A stretch of DNA of 64,000 nucleotides from an uncultured Rhodospirillales bacterium. Its GTDB lineage: Bacteria > Pseudomonadota > Alphaproteobacteria > CACIAM-22H2. The DNA lies in contig CALANV010000013.1 in the NCBI GenBank assembly GCA_937926175.1, positions 248,001-312,000 of the forward strand. Direction: 5' to 3'. The translations under genes were made by a program, and so were the position numbers. The notes under the pieces were generated by a model. That model was not told the DNA's origin and made no database searches. It worked only from the letters and a program-made list of their open reading frames with translations. Below, piece after piece: positions 1-8,778 of the stretch. Numbering within the stretch: the first letter of the stretch is position 1; each line of letters opens with the position of its first letter.

Positions 1-840
1 ACCATGGTCGGCGTTCTTGCCGTCTTCGGCATCGCCGACGTTCAGGCACAGCTCGCTCCCAAGCTCGACGTTCCCTTCGTCCCCACGCCGCAGGAGACTG
101 TTGATCGCATGCTGTCGATGGCGGATGTCCGCCCGGATGATTTTCTGATCGACCTCGGCTCCGGCGACGGACGCATCGTGATCACCGCCGCGCGACGCTT
201 CGGCACGCGCGGCCTGGGCATCGACATCGATCCGCAACGGATCCAGGAAAGCGTGGCGAATGCGAAAGCGGCCGGCGTGTCGCACCTGGTCGAGTTCCGG
301 AACCAGGACCTCTTCGAAACCGACTTTTCGCAGGCGACGGTCCTGACGATGTATCTACTGCCGGAAGTCAACATCAAGCTGCGGCCGCGCATCCTGAGCG
401 AACTCAGGCCCGGCACGCGCGTCGTCTCGCATGCCTTCGACATGGACGACTGGAAGCCCGATGCGGGGACGACCGTGCGAGGCGCCGACGTCTTCATGTG
501 GATCGTGCCGGCGAAAGCGGCCGGCCACTGGAACGTACGCGTCGCGCTGCCCGACGGCGGCGAGCGGACCTACCGCCTCGAGCTGACGCAGAACTACCAG
601 GAGCTCCGCGGCACGGCACGCGGCGCAGATCAGGCCATGGAGGTGACCGGCCGGCTCGCGGGCGACCGGATCGAGCTCACCATCCTCGACCGGATCAACG
701 GCCAGCCGGTCACGAGCCGCATCAGCGGCCGCGTCAACGGCGACACCATCACGGGCGTCATGCGCAACGATGGATCGAGCGCATCGGGCACGAGTGCGCC
801 GGCCGAGATGGCTTGGCAGGCCAAGCGCGTCTCCGGCTAG
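1..840 (+). CDS. Exported class I SAM-dependent methyltransferase, 5' partial
   Basis: Predicted methyltransferase with a Rossmann fold; the substrate is unknown. The SAM-binding glycine loop DLGSGDG lies about 50 residues from the first visible Met (position 4), followed by an acidic GIDID strand end. A hydrophobic stretch ending in VQAQ looks like the h-region and cleavage site of a signal peptide, but no basic n-region is visible, so the true start probably lies before the window. The last ~100 residues form a separate beta-rich domain after the methyltransferase core. The periplasmic location is inferred from the signal-like segment; the methyltransferase call is firm and the substrate is not. 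Confidence 0.8.
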   Translation, partial: TMVGVLAVFGIADVQAQLAPKLDVPFVPTPQETVDRMLSMADVRPDDFLIDLGSGDGRIVITAARRFGTRGLGIDIDPQRIQESVANAKAAGVSHLVEFRNQDLFETDFSQATVLTMYLLPEVNIKLRPRILSELRPGTRVVSHAFDMDDWKPDAGTTVRGADVFMWIVPAKAAGHWNVRVALPDGGERTYRLELTQNYQELRGTARGADQAMEVTGRLAGDRIELTILDRINGQPVTSRISGRVNGDTITGVMRNDGSSASGTSAPAEMAWQAKRVSG

Positions 841-918
841 CGGCGCAAGGTTGCGCGCCCGCGTTGGGCCGGCCGGCATGACCGGCCGGCATCGCCCACC
901 CGCATGAAAGGCGCACGC

Positions 919-2307
919 ATGGCAAGAGATTCGATCGGCGCAGCGGGCCGGCCCAGCGCCAGCCTTTCGGTTCTCGACGCCGCGGCGATCGTCATCGGCA
1001 TCGTCGTCGGCATTGGCATCTTCAAGACTCCGGCCTTGGTCGCCGACAGCACCGACAGCGAAGCCGTGTTCCTGCTGCTGTGGGTCGCGGGCGGTGTCGT
1101 CTCGCTGCTCGGCGCGCTGTGCTATGCCGAGCTTGCGGCCGCGTACCCGAGCGCCGGCGGCGAGTATCATTTCCTCAGCCGCGCCTACGGACGGGCGATC
1201 GGATTTCTGTTCGCCTGGGGACGGATGACCGTCATCCAGACCGGCGCGATCGCGGCGATCGCCTTCGTGTTCGGCGATTACGCCGCCGTGCTCCTGCCGC
1301 TCGGCCCCCATGGCCCCTCGCTCTACGCCGCACTTGCCGTCGTGATCTTGACCTGGGTCAACGTCCGCGGACTCCGCAGCAGCCGGCCGGTTCAGCTCGT
1401 CTTCACCGCCGCCACCGTGGGCGCACTCGGGGCCGTGGTGCTTGGTGGGTTCGGCAGCGACGCGATTGAGCCGCCGGCGGCACGAAGCGATGCGGCCGGC
1501 ACGATCAGCCTGGCCATGGTGTTCGTGCTTCTGACCTATGGCGGCTGGAACGAGGCCGCGTATCTCTCGGGCGAGATACGCGATGTTCAACGCAACATGA
1601 TACGGGTGCTGCTCCTAGGGCTCGGCGTCGTCGTCGCGGCCTATGTTCTCGTCAACCTCGCCTATCTGAACGTGCTCGGCCTCGCCGCGATGCGTGGATC
1701 GTCGATCGTGGCGGCGGACCTGATGCATCATGCCTTCGGCCCGGCGGGCGCCATGGCGTTGAGCGGCGCGATCGTCGTCGCCGCGATCAGCACCCTCAAC
1801 GGCACGATCTTCACCGGGGCGCGGACGAGCTACGCCCTCGGCCGCGACTTCTCGCCATTTCGCGCGCTCGGTCATTGGGACGGGCGCGCGATGGCGCCGG
1901 CCAACGCGCTGCTCGTTCAGGGTGCGATCTCGCTGCTTCTCGTGCTCCTCGGCACGCTGACGCGCGACGGGTTCACCACCATGGTCGAGTACACCGCGCC
2001 GGTATTCTGGCTCTTCTTCCTGCTCGCCGGCCTTTCATTATTCGTGCTGCGTTGGCGCGATCCCGAACGCAGATTGCCATTCCGCGTGCCGTTTTATCCG
2101 CTGACGCCGCTCGTCTTCTGCGGGGCCTGCGGCTACATGCTCTATGCCAGCCTGGCCTACACGGGCATCGGCGCTCTGTTCGGCGCCGGCGTCCTGCTCG
2201 CGGGCACGCCGCTCCTGGCGTGGCTGCGCCCCGTCGCCGCCGGGCCCGCGTACCGCGCCGGAAACAGACCCCGTCTCTATCGGTCGAGGGCGTTGCGCCG
2301 CATCTGA
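919..2307 (+). CDS. APC superfamily amino acid permease
   Basis: Inner-membrane amino acid/polyamine/organocation transporter of about 462 residues with around 12 hydrophobic segments. The first helix carries the glycine-rich GIVVGIGIF signature typical of APC carriers (substrate-binding GxG break in TM1). I chose the ATG at 919 rather than the one at 904 because GAAAGG (906-911) is then a ribosome-binding site 7 bases upstream. It follows the methyltransferase gene by about 80 bases on the same strand. The substrate cannot be read from the sequence. Confidence 0.85.
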   Translation: MARDSIGAAGRPSASLSVLDAAAIVIGIVVGIGIFKTPALVADSTDSEAVFLLLWVAGGVVSLLGALCYAELAAAYPSAGGEYHFLSRAYGRAIGFLFAWGRMTVIQTGAIAAIAFVFGDYAAVLLPLGPHGPSLYAALAVVILTWVNVRGLRSSRPVQLVFTAATVGALGAVVLGGFGSDAIEPPAARSDAAGTISLAMVFVLLTYGGWNEAAYLSGEIRDVQRNMIRVLLLGLGVVVAAYVLVNLAYLNVLGLAAMRGSSIVAADLMHHAFGPAGAMALSGAIVVAAISTLNGTIFTGARTSYALGRDFSPFRALGHWDGRAMAPANALLVQGAISLLLVLLGTLTRDGFTTMVEYTAPVFWLFFLLAGLSLFVLRWRDPERRLPFRVPFYPLTPLVFCGACGYMLYASLAYTGIGALFGAGVLLAGTPLLAWLRPVAAGPAYRAGNRPRLYRSRALRRI

Positions 2308-2489
2308 AGACGTGCCGCCGCCGAACGTCGGTAGTGCACACGGCGGGCGGAATGCGGCGTCATGCAACCCTCGTTATGAGTTTGTTGACGTATTCTCTCT
2401 ACGGTTGTGTTATGGTCGTGCCGGACGACGACGACCGGATCCTCGTCATTGGCACCCGACCACAACGTGCCTACAGAAACGCGGCCACG

Positions 2490-2963
2490 ATGGAACACGC
2501 TGCTGCAGGTCGAGACGCGTGGCATCCCAGGATCGTGCAGATTCACGACTATTGGATGTCGATCCGACCGGGCCCGGATCTCCTGCCGGGACGTGCGCAT
2601 ATCAAGCCGCATGAAATCGCACCCCTTCTGCCATCGCTGTGGATGCTCGACGTTCAGCGCGATCCGTTTCGTCTGAGGTTCCGCCTTGTCGGAACCCGCG
2701 TCGTGCAGGCAGTCGGTACGGATTCGACGGGCAAATGGATGGACGAGCGCTGGCCGACGGCCGGCCCCAGATACTTCGAACGCTATGCCGAGGTGGTCAA
2801 GACCGGTCGGCCCTCCTGGCGCCGTGGCCCGCCGGACTTCCACTCCGACCCCCGCTTTACTGAGGTGGAGAGCATCCTCCTTCCGCTCGCGACCGACGGC
2901 ATCACGGTGGACATCCTGCTCGCTCTGTCCGTGTTTTACCGGAACGACGGTCGGGAGTTCTGA
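2490..2963 (+). CDS. PAS_5 family protein (first of two paralogues)
   Basis: About 157 residues, matching the alphaproteobacterial single-domain PAS_5 pattern: a start 'iv..h.YW.sirpg..lPgRa.i.P.ei..lLP.l.mlDV', then an RLVGT(R/A) strand, a 'Y..vv.tgrP' helix, and a C-terminal 'lllPL..dG..VdilL' strand. These proteins carry only the sensory fold and no output domain, so the function is unknown. The frame is open far upstream, but the family's conserved region begins just after the ATG at 2490. A paralogue lies at 15541-16089. Confidence 0.75.
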   Translation: MEHAAAGRDAWHPRIVQIHDYWMSIRPGPDLLPGRAHIKPHEIAPLLPSLWMLDVQRDPFRLRFRLVGTRVVQAVGTDSTGKWMDERWPTAGPRYFERYAEVVKTGRPSWRRGPPDFHSDPRFTEVESILLPLATDGITVDILLALSVFYRNDGREF

Positions 2964-2996
2964 TCCGTCCGGGGCTCGGGTGAACGTGCGGGAAGC

Positions 2997-3024
2997 AAAA
3001 AAGCCCCCGGCCGCAGCCGGGGGC
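2997..3024 (-). terminator. Intrinsic terminator facing left, no obvious gene
   Basis: On the minus strand GCCCCCGGCTGCGGCCGGGGGC forms a strong GC stem followed directly by six T residues (seen as AAAAAA at 2997-3002 on the plus strand). On the plus strand there is no T-tract after the stem, so it is not a good terminator for the PAS_5 gene ending at 2963. It implies a leftward transcript from the 3030-3640 interval. Confidence 0.6.
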
Positions 3025-3639
3025 GAGACGGGCCGTGGCGGAGTTCGAGAAGACCGCGGCCGTCACGCCCGAAATATACCCCCAGCGGAAGACCGATGGA
3101 ACCAAACTGACGCCGCGCTCAGGCGACCCAAGGACCGATGCGGCGCGCGCCGTCTTTATCGCGTTCGTGCCTGGCGGATCGGCGGCGCACGCGAGCCGCC
3201 GCCGGCAGACGCGCGACGTCCCTGGCGACGCCCGTATCGCAACCGGTCGTCGGATTATCAGCGGTGAAGAACCACGATCCCCATGCTTGCGAAAGGGCAA
3301 GCAGTTGCGTCTCGACGGCCGCCGGCGTTCCGGTCAGCCGTTTGTTCCTCTGTTTCGTCGGACTACGCGCTGGCGGGCCACGGCTCAAGGTTCGCGTTCC
3401 TGCCGGCGCGACGAGATGCTTACGGAATCGGCATCGCCGTTCATCTTCGTGACGACCTGCGAACGATGCGTCGCGCATCGGAACGGCGCGTGCGGACACC
3501 ACGCGGTCGCATCGCACGGCACTTCCACGCGGGCGACGGTCCGAAAGATGCAGCCGATCGGACCGATGTGGGGTGTTCGCCGGCGAACACGCGCCGGATC
3601 GGGGCGGCCCCCGATCGTTAACGGGGGTTAGCAAGTTAC

Positions 3640-3668
3640 TTGTGAAATCGCCGTGGTTGATTCATAAA
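3640..3668 (+). promoter_or_regulatory. Probable sigma-70-type promoter of the small basic peptide gene
   Basis: TTGTGA at 3640-3645 and CATAAA at 3663-3668 are separated by exactly 17 bases, a reasonable -35/-10 pair. The expected start point near 3675 coincides with the first base of a hairpin, GTCGCGCG (3675-3682) pairing with CGCGCGAC (3697-3704), so the transcript would begin with a stem. Match quality is moderate. Confidence 0.45.
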
Positions 3669-3734
3669 CGTCATGTCGCGCGCTTGCGATCGGGCACGCG
3701 CGACGTATCGCAACTCGGAAAATAGGAGTCTGCA

Positions 3735-3824
3735 ATGGCAGCGAAGAAGGCTAAGAAGAAGACTGCGAAGAAGACGACGAAGAAGGCCGCCAAGAAGACG
3801 GCGAAGAAGGCCCGTCGGAAGTAA
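3735..3824 (+). CDS. 29-residue Lys/Ala-rich histone-H1-like peptide
   Basis: The peptide is almost entirely Lys (14), Ala (8), Thr (4) and Arg (2), with a KK dipeptide every 4-5 residues, like the C-terminal tail of histone H1 or bacterial H1-like proteins. A nucleic-acid-binding role is inferred from composition alone. The gene looks real despite its size: GGAG (3725-3728) sits 6 bases before the ATG, a 17-base-spaced promoter lies upstream, and a near-perfect intrinsic terminator follows 24 bases after the stop. No operon partner. Confidence 0.7.
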   Translation: MAAKKAKKKTAKKTTKKAAKKTAKKARRK

Positions 3825-3848
3825 GCGCTTCCAACGCGACTTCACCGA

Positions 3849-3880
3849 AGCGACGTCGGGAAACCGGCGTCGCTTTTTTT
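3849..3880 (+). terminator. Intrinsic terminator of the small basic peptide gene
   Basis: AGCGACGTCGG pairs with CCGGCGTCGCT across a GAAA tetraloop (one G-U pair), followed by an uninterrupted T-tract to 3880. Textbook Rho-independent terminator, 24 bases after the stop codon. Confidence 0.85.
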
Positions 3881-3915
3881 GGCGCATCCGCGTGCGATGC
3901 GCATCGGCCGCGTCG

Positions 3916-4683
3916 CTACGACGCGGCGCGATAGGCCTCGAGCGCCTGCGGCATCAGTTCGTTGAGCCGCCGGATGCGGTTCTCATCCGACGGATGGTCC
4001 GACAGAAGCTCGGGCGGCGCGTTGTCGCCCGCCCGCGCCATCATGCGTTTCCAGAACTCGACCGCCTCGCGCGGGTCGTAACCGGCGCGGGCCATCAGCA
4101 TGAGACCGATGCGGTCGGCCTCGTATTCCTGTTCGCGCGAGAAAGGCAGTTCCAGACCGAAGGTGACGCCGGCCCCGAGCAGCGCGCCGACCGTCTGCTG
4201 ATCGGCGGGCAAGGCGCTGCCGAGCAGGATGCTCGCCGCCCCCGTTCCGGCCTGGATCAGCTGCGAGCGGCTGATGCGCTCGGCGCCGTGATGCGCGATC
4301 ACGTGGCCGATCTCATGCGCGATGACGGTCGCGAGCGCCGCGTCGCTCTGCGCCACCGACAGCATCGGCTTGTAGACGGCGATGTATCCGCCGGGAAGCG
4401 CGAAGGCGTTCACCTGCGGCTCGTCGATCACGATGAACTGCCAGTCACCCGCGAGCGCATTCGCCTTGATCAGGCGTGTGGCGACGCGACGGACGGTTTC
4501 GTTCGCCTGCGGGTCGTTGGAGATCCTGCTTTCCGCCTTGACCTGCGCGAAGGCCTGCGCGCCGAGCTGCGCTTCGGTCGCCGGATCGATGAAGTTGAGC
4601 TGACTGCGGCCGGTGATGGGCACCGTCTCACAGGCGGCCGCAAGCAGCGCCGCCACGAGCATCAGGTTGCGCAATGCGAACAT
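3916..4683 (-). CDS. M48 family metalloprotease, lipoprotein
   Basis: Zinc metalloprotease of about 255 residues. The zinc motif HEIGH is at about residues 123-127 and the downstream EAD motif, third zinc ligand, at about 188-190. A 17-residue hydrophobic leader ends in the lipobox LAAAC (Cys18), so it should be a membrane-anchored lipoprotein facing the periplasm, probably in protein quality control like BepA/LoiP relatives. The start is placed at the internal ATG because GGAGGG lies just upstream on the minus strand; the preceding ATG, 5 codons earlier, would spoil the leader. No tetratricopeptide domain is visible, unlike BepA. Confidence 0.9.
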   Translation of the reverse strand: MFALRNLMLVAALLAAACETVPITGRSQLNFIDPATEAQLGAQAFAQVKAESRISNDPQANETVRRVATRLIKANALAGDWQFIVIDEPQVNAFALPGGYIAVYKPMLSVAQSDAALATVIAHEIGHVIAHHGAERISRSQLIQAGTGAASILLGSALPADQQTVGALLGAGVTFGLELPFSREQEYEADRIGLMLMARAGYDPREAVEFWKRMMARAGDNAPPELLSDHPSDENRIRRLNELMPQALEAYRAAS

Positions 4684-4789
4684 GATACGTCCCTCCATTC
4701 GGCTTCACGGCAACGAAGCGGGACGGTTTCGCGTTCCCTCGGCCCCCACCCGGCCGACGGCGATGCTGATGGCGGTGGCTTCGTCCCGA

Positions 4790-5476
4790 CTACAGGACGC
4801 CGTATCGCTTGAACACGTCGGCCAGCTTGTCGCCGCGCTTCAGCGCGGCCTCGGTCTTGTGCTCGCGCGACACCTTGTCGAAGGCGCGCGCGAGGACTTC
4901 GTCCTCGGCCGCCTTCGGGATGACGATGACGCCGTCGGCGTCGCCGAAGATGAGATCGCCCGGCACGACGCGCACGCCGGCACATTCGACCGGGACGTCG
5001 ATTTCCGCGATCTCGCCGCGCCCCTTCGAATCGAGCGGGCCGATGCCACCGTGGAACACCGGGAACCGCATGCGGCGGATGACGCGGATATCGCGTACGA
5101 GCCCGTCGGTGACGCACCCCGCGGCACCGCGCGCCTTCGCCGCCGTCGACAGCAGACTGCCCCACGGCGCGATCCGGCCGGAGGTGCCACAGGCAAGCAC
5201 CGGTACCTCGCCCGGCTTGAGGTCGTCGATCAGCTTGATCTCGAGGGCATACGGATTCCGGTCCGGCGCGACGTGATAGACGTCGCGATAGATGCCGGTC
5301 CGCGCACGGCCGATCAGGACGAGCGTATCATCGAGCGGCCGGATATGCGGCGGCAGCGCCTGGTCGCGATAGCCGAGCGCATCGAGAACATCCGAGACGA
5401 CGGCGACGAAAAGCTGCCGCCGCATGCGCTTCGCGAGCGCGGCGAAGGCGGCGTCGGTTCGGTTCTGCTTGTGCAT
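4790..5476 (-). CDS. RraA/HMG-aldolase family protein
   Basis: About 228 residues of the RraA-like fold. The family includes RNase E inhibitors and class II pyruvate aldolases (4-hydroxy-4-methyl-2-oxoglutarate / 4-carboxy-4-hydroxy-2-oxoadipate aldolases). The aldolase signature is visible: G-x-x-T-D-G-x-x-R-D in GCVTDGLVRD. A GGGGGA Shine-Dalgarno precedes the ATG at 5476; the frame is open further upstream but without similarity. It follows the TRAP transporter genes on the same strand (gap about 250 bases), which favours a catabolic aldolase or decarboxylase over an RNase regulator. The substrate is unknown. Confidence 0.8.
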   Translation of the reverse strand: MHKQNRTDAAFAALAKRMRRQLFVAVVSDVLDALGYRDQALPPHIRPLDDTLVLIGRARTGIYRDVYHVAPDRNPYALEIKLIDDLKPGEVPVLACGTSGRIAPWGSLLSTAAKARGAAGCVTDGLVRDIRVIRRMRFPVFHGGIGPLDSKGRGEIAEIDVPVECAGVRVVPGDLIFGDADGVIVIPKAAEDEVLARAFDKVSREHKTEAALKRGDKLADVFKRYGVL

Positions 5477-5726
5477 GTTTCCCCCCTGCTCGTTTGTTGG
5501 GCCTGGTCGAAGAGAAGCTGCGCCTTCCGGCCGCCGATGGTTGCTTCGCCGGTCTCGGCAAGGACGAGGACGAACGGGCGCTGGGCGCGAAGTCGAACGG
5601 CTTCGGTGGAAAGAAGCGTAAAAGGCGGACTGATGAACGTCGCGCACGACCCGGGATATCTCAAGCATGATGCCGGGGGTTGCCTTCCCCGGACCAGCGC
5701 GGTCGATCCCGCATCCCGATGCGGGA

Positions 5727-7028
5727 TCACCCTCCGTATCGCATCGTCTGCGGGAGCCATAGCGCGATCTCTGGAAACGCGATCAGGATGGCGATGGCGA
5801 GGATGAGCATCAGGATGTAGGGGATCGCCGCCTTGTCGATCTCGGCGAGCGGCGCCTTGGTGATCGACTTGATCACGATCAGGTTCATGCCGACGGGCGG
5901 CGAGATCAGCGCCAGTTCGAGGTTGATCGTCAGCAGCACGCCGTACCAGACCTTGTCGATGCCGAGTTGATCGAGCACCGGCAGCAGCACCGGCGTGGTG
6001 ATGAGGATGATGGAGATCGACTCGAGAACGAGCCCGAGCAGAAAGATCAGCACCATCGCCGCGACCAGAAACTGGTACTTCGAGACGTCGTAGGTCGCGA
6101 CCAGCTCGACGAGCTGGTTGGGAATGCGCAGGATCGTCAGCATGTAGCCGAACAGACCCGCGGCGATGATGATCATGAACAGGACGGCACTGGTCCGCGC
6201 CGCATCGCAGGCGCCCTCCCACAGATCGCGCACGCCGAACTTGCGATAGATGACCGTGGCGATGATCAGTGCCCATAGCGCGCCGGCCGCAGCCGCTTCG
6301 GTCGCCGTGAAGATGCCGAAATACATGCCGCCCAGGACGAACGGCGGCAGTGACAGTGCCCACACCGACTTGCGCAGCGAGGCGAGCGCTTCGCCCCACG
6401 TCGCCCGCGGCAGCCGCACATGGGCCAGCCCCATCCGCCGCTCGCGCCGTCCTTCCGTGACCATGCAGTAGAGCGCGAAGATCGCCGAGATCAGCAGGCC
6501 CGGCAGGACACCGGCCATGAACAGCGCACCGATCGAGGTATCGGCGACGAAGCCGTAGAGCACCATCGGCGCCGACGGCGGGATGAGAACGCCCAGCGTG
6601 CCGCCGCCGGCGACGACACCGTAGGCGCCGCGCGGGCTGTAGTTGTAGCGCAGCATCTGCGGGATCGCGACGGCACCGATGGTGAGCGCCGTGGCCACGC
6701 TGGAACCCGAGATCGCCGCGAACACGGCGCAGGCGAAGACGGTGGCGACGCCGAGCCCGCCCGGCAGATGCCGCACGAGGGTATGCGCCGTGTCATAGAG
6801 ATCGTCGACGACCTTGCCGCGCACCATGAAGTGCGCCATCAGCATGAACAGCGGGATCGCGACGAGAAGATAGACGTTGAGGTGGCCGAAGACGAACTCG
6901 CCGAGATTGCCGATATGCCCTTCGGCGAACCACAGCACGGCCGCGGAGAACAGCAGCATCCCCGCGAACATCGGCATGCCGAGATAGAGGAGCGCGATCA
7001 GCGCCACGAGAATGACGATGAACGTCAT
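5727..7028 (-). CDS. TRAP transporter large permease (DctM type)
   Basis: Integral membrane subunit of about 433 residues with 11-12 hydrophobic helices, the Na+-coupled transport subunit of a tripartite TRAP carrier. Conserved blocks include AISGSSVATALTIG near the first third, GGGTLGVLIPPS, and 'SPPVGMNLIVIK' near the end. Its ATG overlaps the stop of the small permease gene by 4 bases (7025-7028), so the two are translationally coupled. Confidence 0.95.
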   Translation of the reverse strand: MTFIVILVALIALLYLGMPMFAGMLLFSAAVLWFAEGHIGNLGEFVFGHLNVYLLVAIPLFMLMAHFMVRGKVVDDLYDTAHTLVRHLPGGLGVATVFACAVFAAISGSSVATALTIGAVAIPQMLRYNYSPRGAYGVVAGGGTLGVLIPPSAPMVLYGFVADTSIGALFMAGVLPGLLISAIFALYCMVTEGRRERRMGLAHVRLPRATWGEALASLRKSVWALSLPPFVLGGMYFGIFTATEAAAAGALWALIIATVIYRKFGVRDLWEGACDAARTSAVLFMIIIAAGLFGYMLTILRIPNQLVELVATYDVSKYQFLVAAMVLIFLLGLVLESISIILITTPVLLPVLDQLGIDKVWYGVLLTINLELALISPPVGMNLIVIKSITKAPLAEIDKAAIPYILMLILAIAILIAFPEIALWLPQTMRYGG

Positions 7029-7597
7029 TCGATCGAGTCCTTGGGATGTTCGCCCATGTCGCGCGGCGCGATGCCGACGAAATGACAGGCGAGCTGGACG
7101 ACGGCGACGAGGGCCAGCAGCGCGCCGCCCACCGGCACGAAGGACTGAATGATCCAGAGATCGATTTCGGGAATGTTGTTCGACAACAGCCCAAGCATGC
7201 GGGTGAACAGGACCGTCTCGATCCCCTCGCTCACCAGGAGGACGGCACATACGAGGACCGTGCCCACGCTCAGGATCGCCAGGGCCCGTCGGCGTCCGCC
7301 GGACACCCGCTCGGCCAGCAGGTCGACGCCGATGTGTTCGCCGCGGCGCTGCGCCTCGGGCAACGCGAGCATGACGATGATCACCATCAGCCAGCCCACC
7401 GCCTCGTCCGTCCACGATTGCGGCTGGTTGAAGAAGTAGCGCATGCCGATGGCATAGCAGACGAGGCCGAACGCCCCGAGCGTCGCCGCGGCCGCAAGCC
7501 ATAGCCCGACGCGGCTGACGGCCGCAACGGCACGCTCGACCGTGCGGATGCGGTGTTGTACCGGTGTCGGGCTGGCGTTCTCGGCCGGCTGGTTCAC
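7025..7597 (-). CDS. TRAP transporter small permease (DctQ type)
   Basis: 190 residues with four predicted membrane helices, and a conserved 'SWTDEAVGWLM' block after the second, followed by 'RRGEHIGVDLL', as expected for the small DctQ subunit. It pairs with the DctM subunit encoded by the overlapping downstream gene and receives substrate from the binding protein encoded upstream. Confidence 0.93.
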   Translation of the reverse strand: MNQPAENASPTPVQHRIRTVERAVAAVSRVGLWLAAAATLGAFGLVCYAIGMRYFFNQPQSWTDEAVGWLMVIIVMLALPEAQRRGEHIGVDLLAERVSGGRRRALAILSVGTVLVCAVLLVSEGIETVLFTRMLGLLSNNIPEIDLWIIQSFVPVGGALLALVAVVQLACHFVGIAPRDMGEHPKDSIE

Positions 7598-7620
7598 GGG
7601 ATCGACGTCGGTTTAAGGCA

Positions 7621-7660
7621 GGCGCGGCGCAACCCGGGTCTCTCCGGATCACGCCGCGCC
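7621..7660 (-). promoter_or_regulatory. Intercistronic stem-loop between binding-protein and permease genes
   Basis: GGCGCGGCG (7621-7629) pairs perfectly with CGCCGCGCC (7652-7660) around a 22-base loop, just after the binding-protein stop codon. There is no T-tract, so it is more likely an mRNA-stabilising or partial-attenuation hairpin than a full terminator. Such elements commonly keep periplasmic binding proteins in excess over permeases; that role is inferred here. Confidence 0.5.
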
Positions 7661-7667
7661 CGATCGG

Positions 7668-8675
7668 TCAGAGCTTGTTGATTTCCTCGATCAGCTTGGC
7701 GCCGTCAGGTGCCTGCTTCAGGTACGCGTCCATGACCGGCTTCTGCATCGCGGCCTTCCAGGCCTCGATCTCGTCCGGGGTCTGAACGTGAATGGTCATG
7801 CCCTTTTCGCGAAGCTGGCCGACTGCGGCGGCGGCGGTGTCCTCGGTGATCTTGATCGCGTCCTGCTCGGCCTTCCTGGCGGCGGCCTCGAGGGCGGAAC
7901 GGTGCTCAGGCGACAGCTTGTTCCACCACGTCGGATTCACGTAGACGTGAAAATAGACCGAGAAATACGGCGCGACGGTGCCGTATTTCTGGACCTCGTA
8001 GAAACGGCGGCTGACCGCGGCCGACAGGTCGGTCAGGCCGGCGTCGAGCACGCCCGATTGCAGGGCCTGATAGACCTCGGAACCCGGCAATGCCGACGGG
8101 GCTGCGCCGACGGCGGTGAGGGCCGTATCGGCCAGCTTGTTGAGGCCGCGGATCTTGAGTCCCTTGAAGTCTTCGACCTTGATGATCGGTACCTTGTTGG
8201 AGGTGAAGATCGACTCGCGCGTGATGTAGAGCCACATCAGGTTCTTGACGCCGCGCTGCTCGAGCTTGTCCTCGAGAATCTTGGCGGCGGGCGAACCCGG
8301 AAACTTCTGGATCTTGCGCAGATCGGTGAAGAAGTACGGGATCACCGTCACGTTCATCTCAGGGATGGTGTTGCCCCACTGGAAGTTCACCGACGTGGCG
8401 GCTTCGATCACGCCGCGCGCGACGGCCGGATGATTTTCGGCGGCCTTGTGCGCCTGCTCGGCGGGAAAGAGCTGCACTTCCACTTGTCCGTTGGTGCGCT
8501 GCTTGACGTCGGCGGCAAAGCCTTCGAGCATCTTGTGCAGATGATGCGCGGTCGGCACCTGATGGCTGATGCGCATCACGACCGGAGCCTGCGCCAGCTG
8601 CGTGTCCTGAGCGAGCGCCGGCGCAGCGGCAAGTGCTGCCGCGACGAGACCGAGCGCGAAGTGTCGGCGATACAT
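7668..8675 (-). CDS. TRAP transporter substrate-binding protein (DctP type)
   Basis: 335 residues with a clear Sec signal peptide (MYRR, hydrophobic core, cleavage near ALAQ). The mature part follows the DctP fold, including 'KGLKIRG' and the C-terminal 'AQ' helices. It captures the ligand in the periplasm and delivers it to the DctQ/DctM pair. First gene of the operon binding protein - small permease - large permease - RraA-like. The ligand is probably an organic acid, as for most TRAP carriers. Confidence 0.93.
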   Translation of the reverse strand: MYRRHFALGLVAAALAAAPALAQDTQLAQAPVVMRISHQVPTAHHLHKMLEGFAADVKQRTNGQVEVQLFPAEQAHKAAENHPAVARGVIEAATSVNFQWGNTIPEMNVTVIPYFFTDLRKIQKFPGSPAAKILEDKLEQRGVKNLMWLYITRESIFTSNKVPIIKVEDFKGLKIRGLNKLADTALTAVGAAPSALPGSEVYQALQSGVLDAGLTDLSAAVSRRFYEVQKYGTVAPYFSVYFHVYVNPTWWNKLSPEHRSALEAAARKAEQDAIKITEDTAAAAVGQLREKGMTIHVQTPDEIEAWKAAMQKPVMDAYLKQAPDGAKLIEEINKL

Positions 8676-8778
8676 GTCGTTCCTCCCTTGGTCGTAGGTG
8701 AGTCAGCGGCGAACGTGGCGCGACATTACACGAGCCGGATCGGCGGTGTCGATTGGTCAGCCGCCGGCAATGCGGCAG

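Larger units (their letters stand above)
2964..3734. other. Gene-poor stretch with an orphan terminator
   Basis: About 770 bases with no convincing protein gene. Frames open here have mixed third-position composition and no recognisable domain. The left end carries a terminator hairpin oriented for minus-strand transcription (3003-3024). The right end carries the promoter and leader of the small basic peptide gene. I looked on the minus strand for tRNA, tmRNA, SRP RNA and RNase P RNA signatures and saw none. Confidence 0.5.

Noticed and set aside
2385..2415. Promoter upstream of the first PAS_5 gene
   Set aside because: TTGACG and TTATGG are present but spaced 19 bases apart, so the pair is too weak to annotate.
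3030..3640. tRNA, tmRNA, SRP RNA or RNase P RNA on the minus strand
   Set aside because: None of the conserved T-arm, tag-peptide, SRP or RNase P core sequences could be found; only the terminator supports a transcript.
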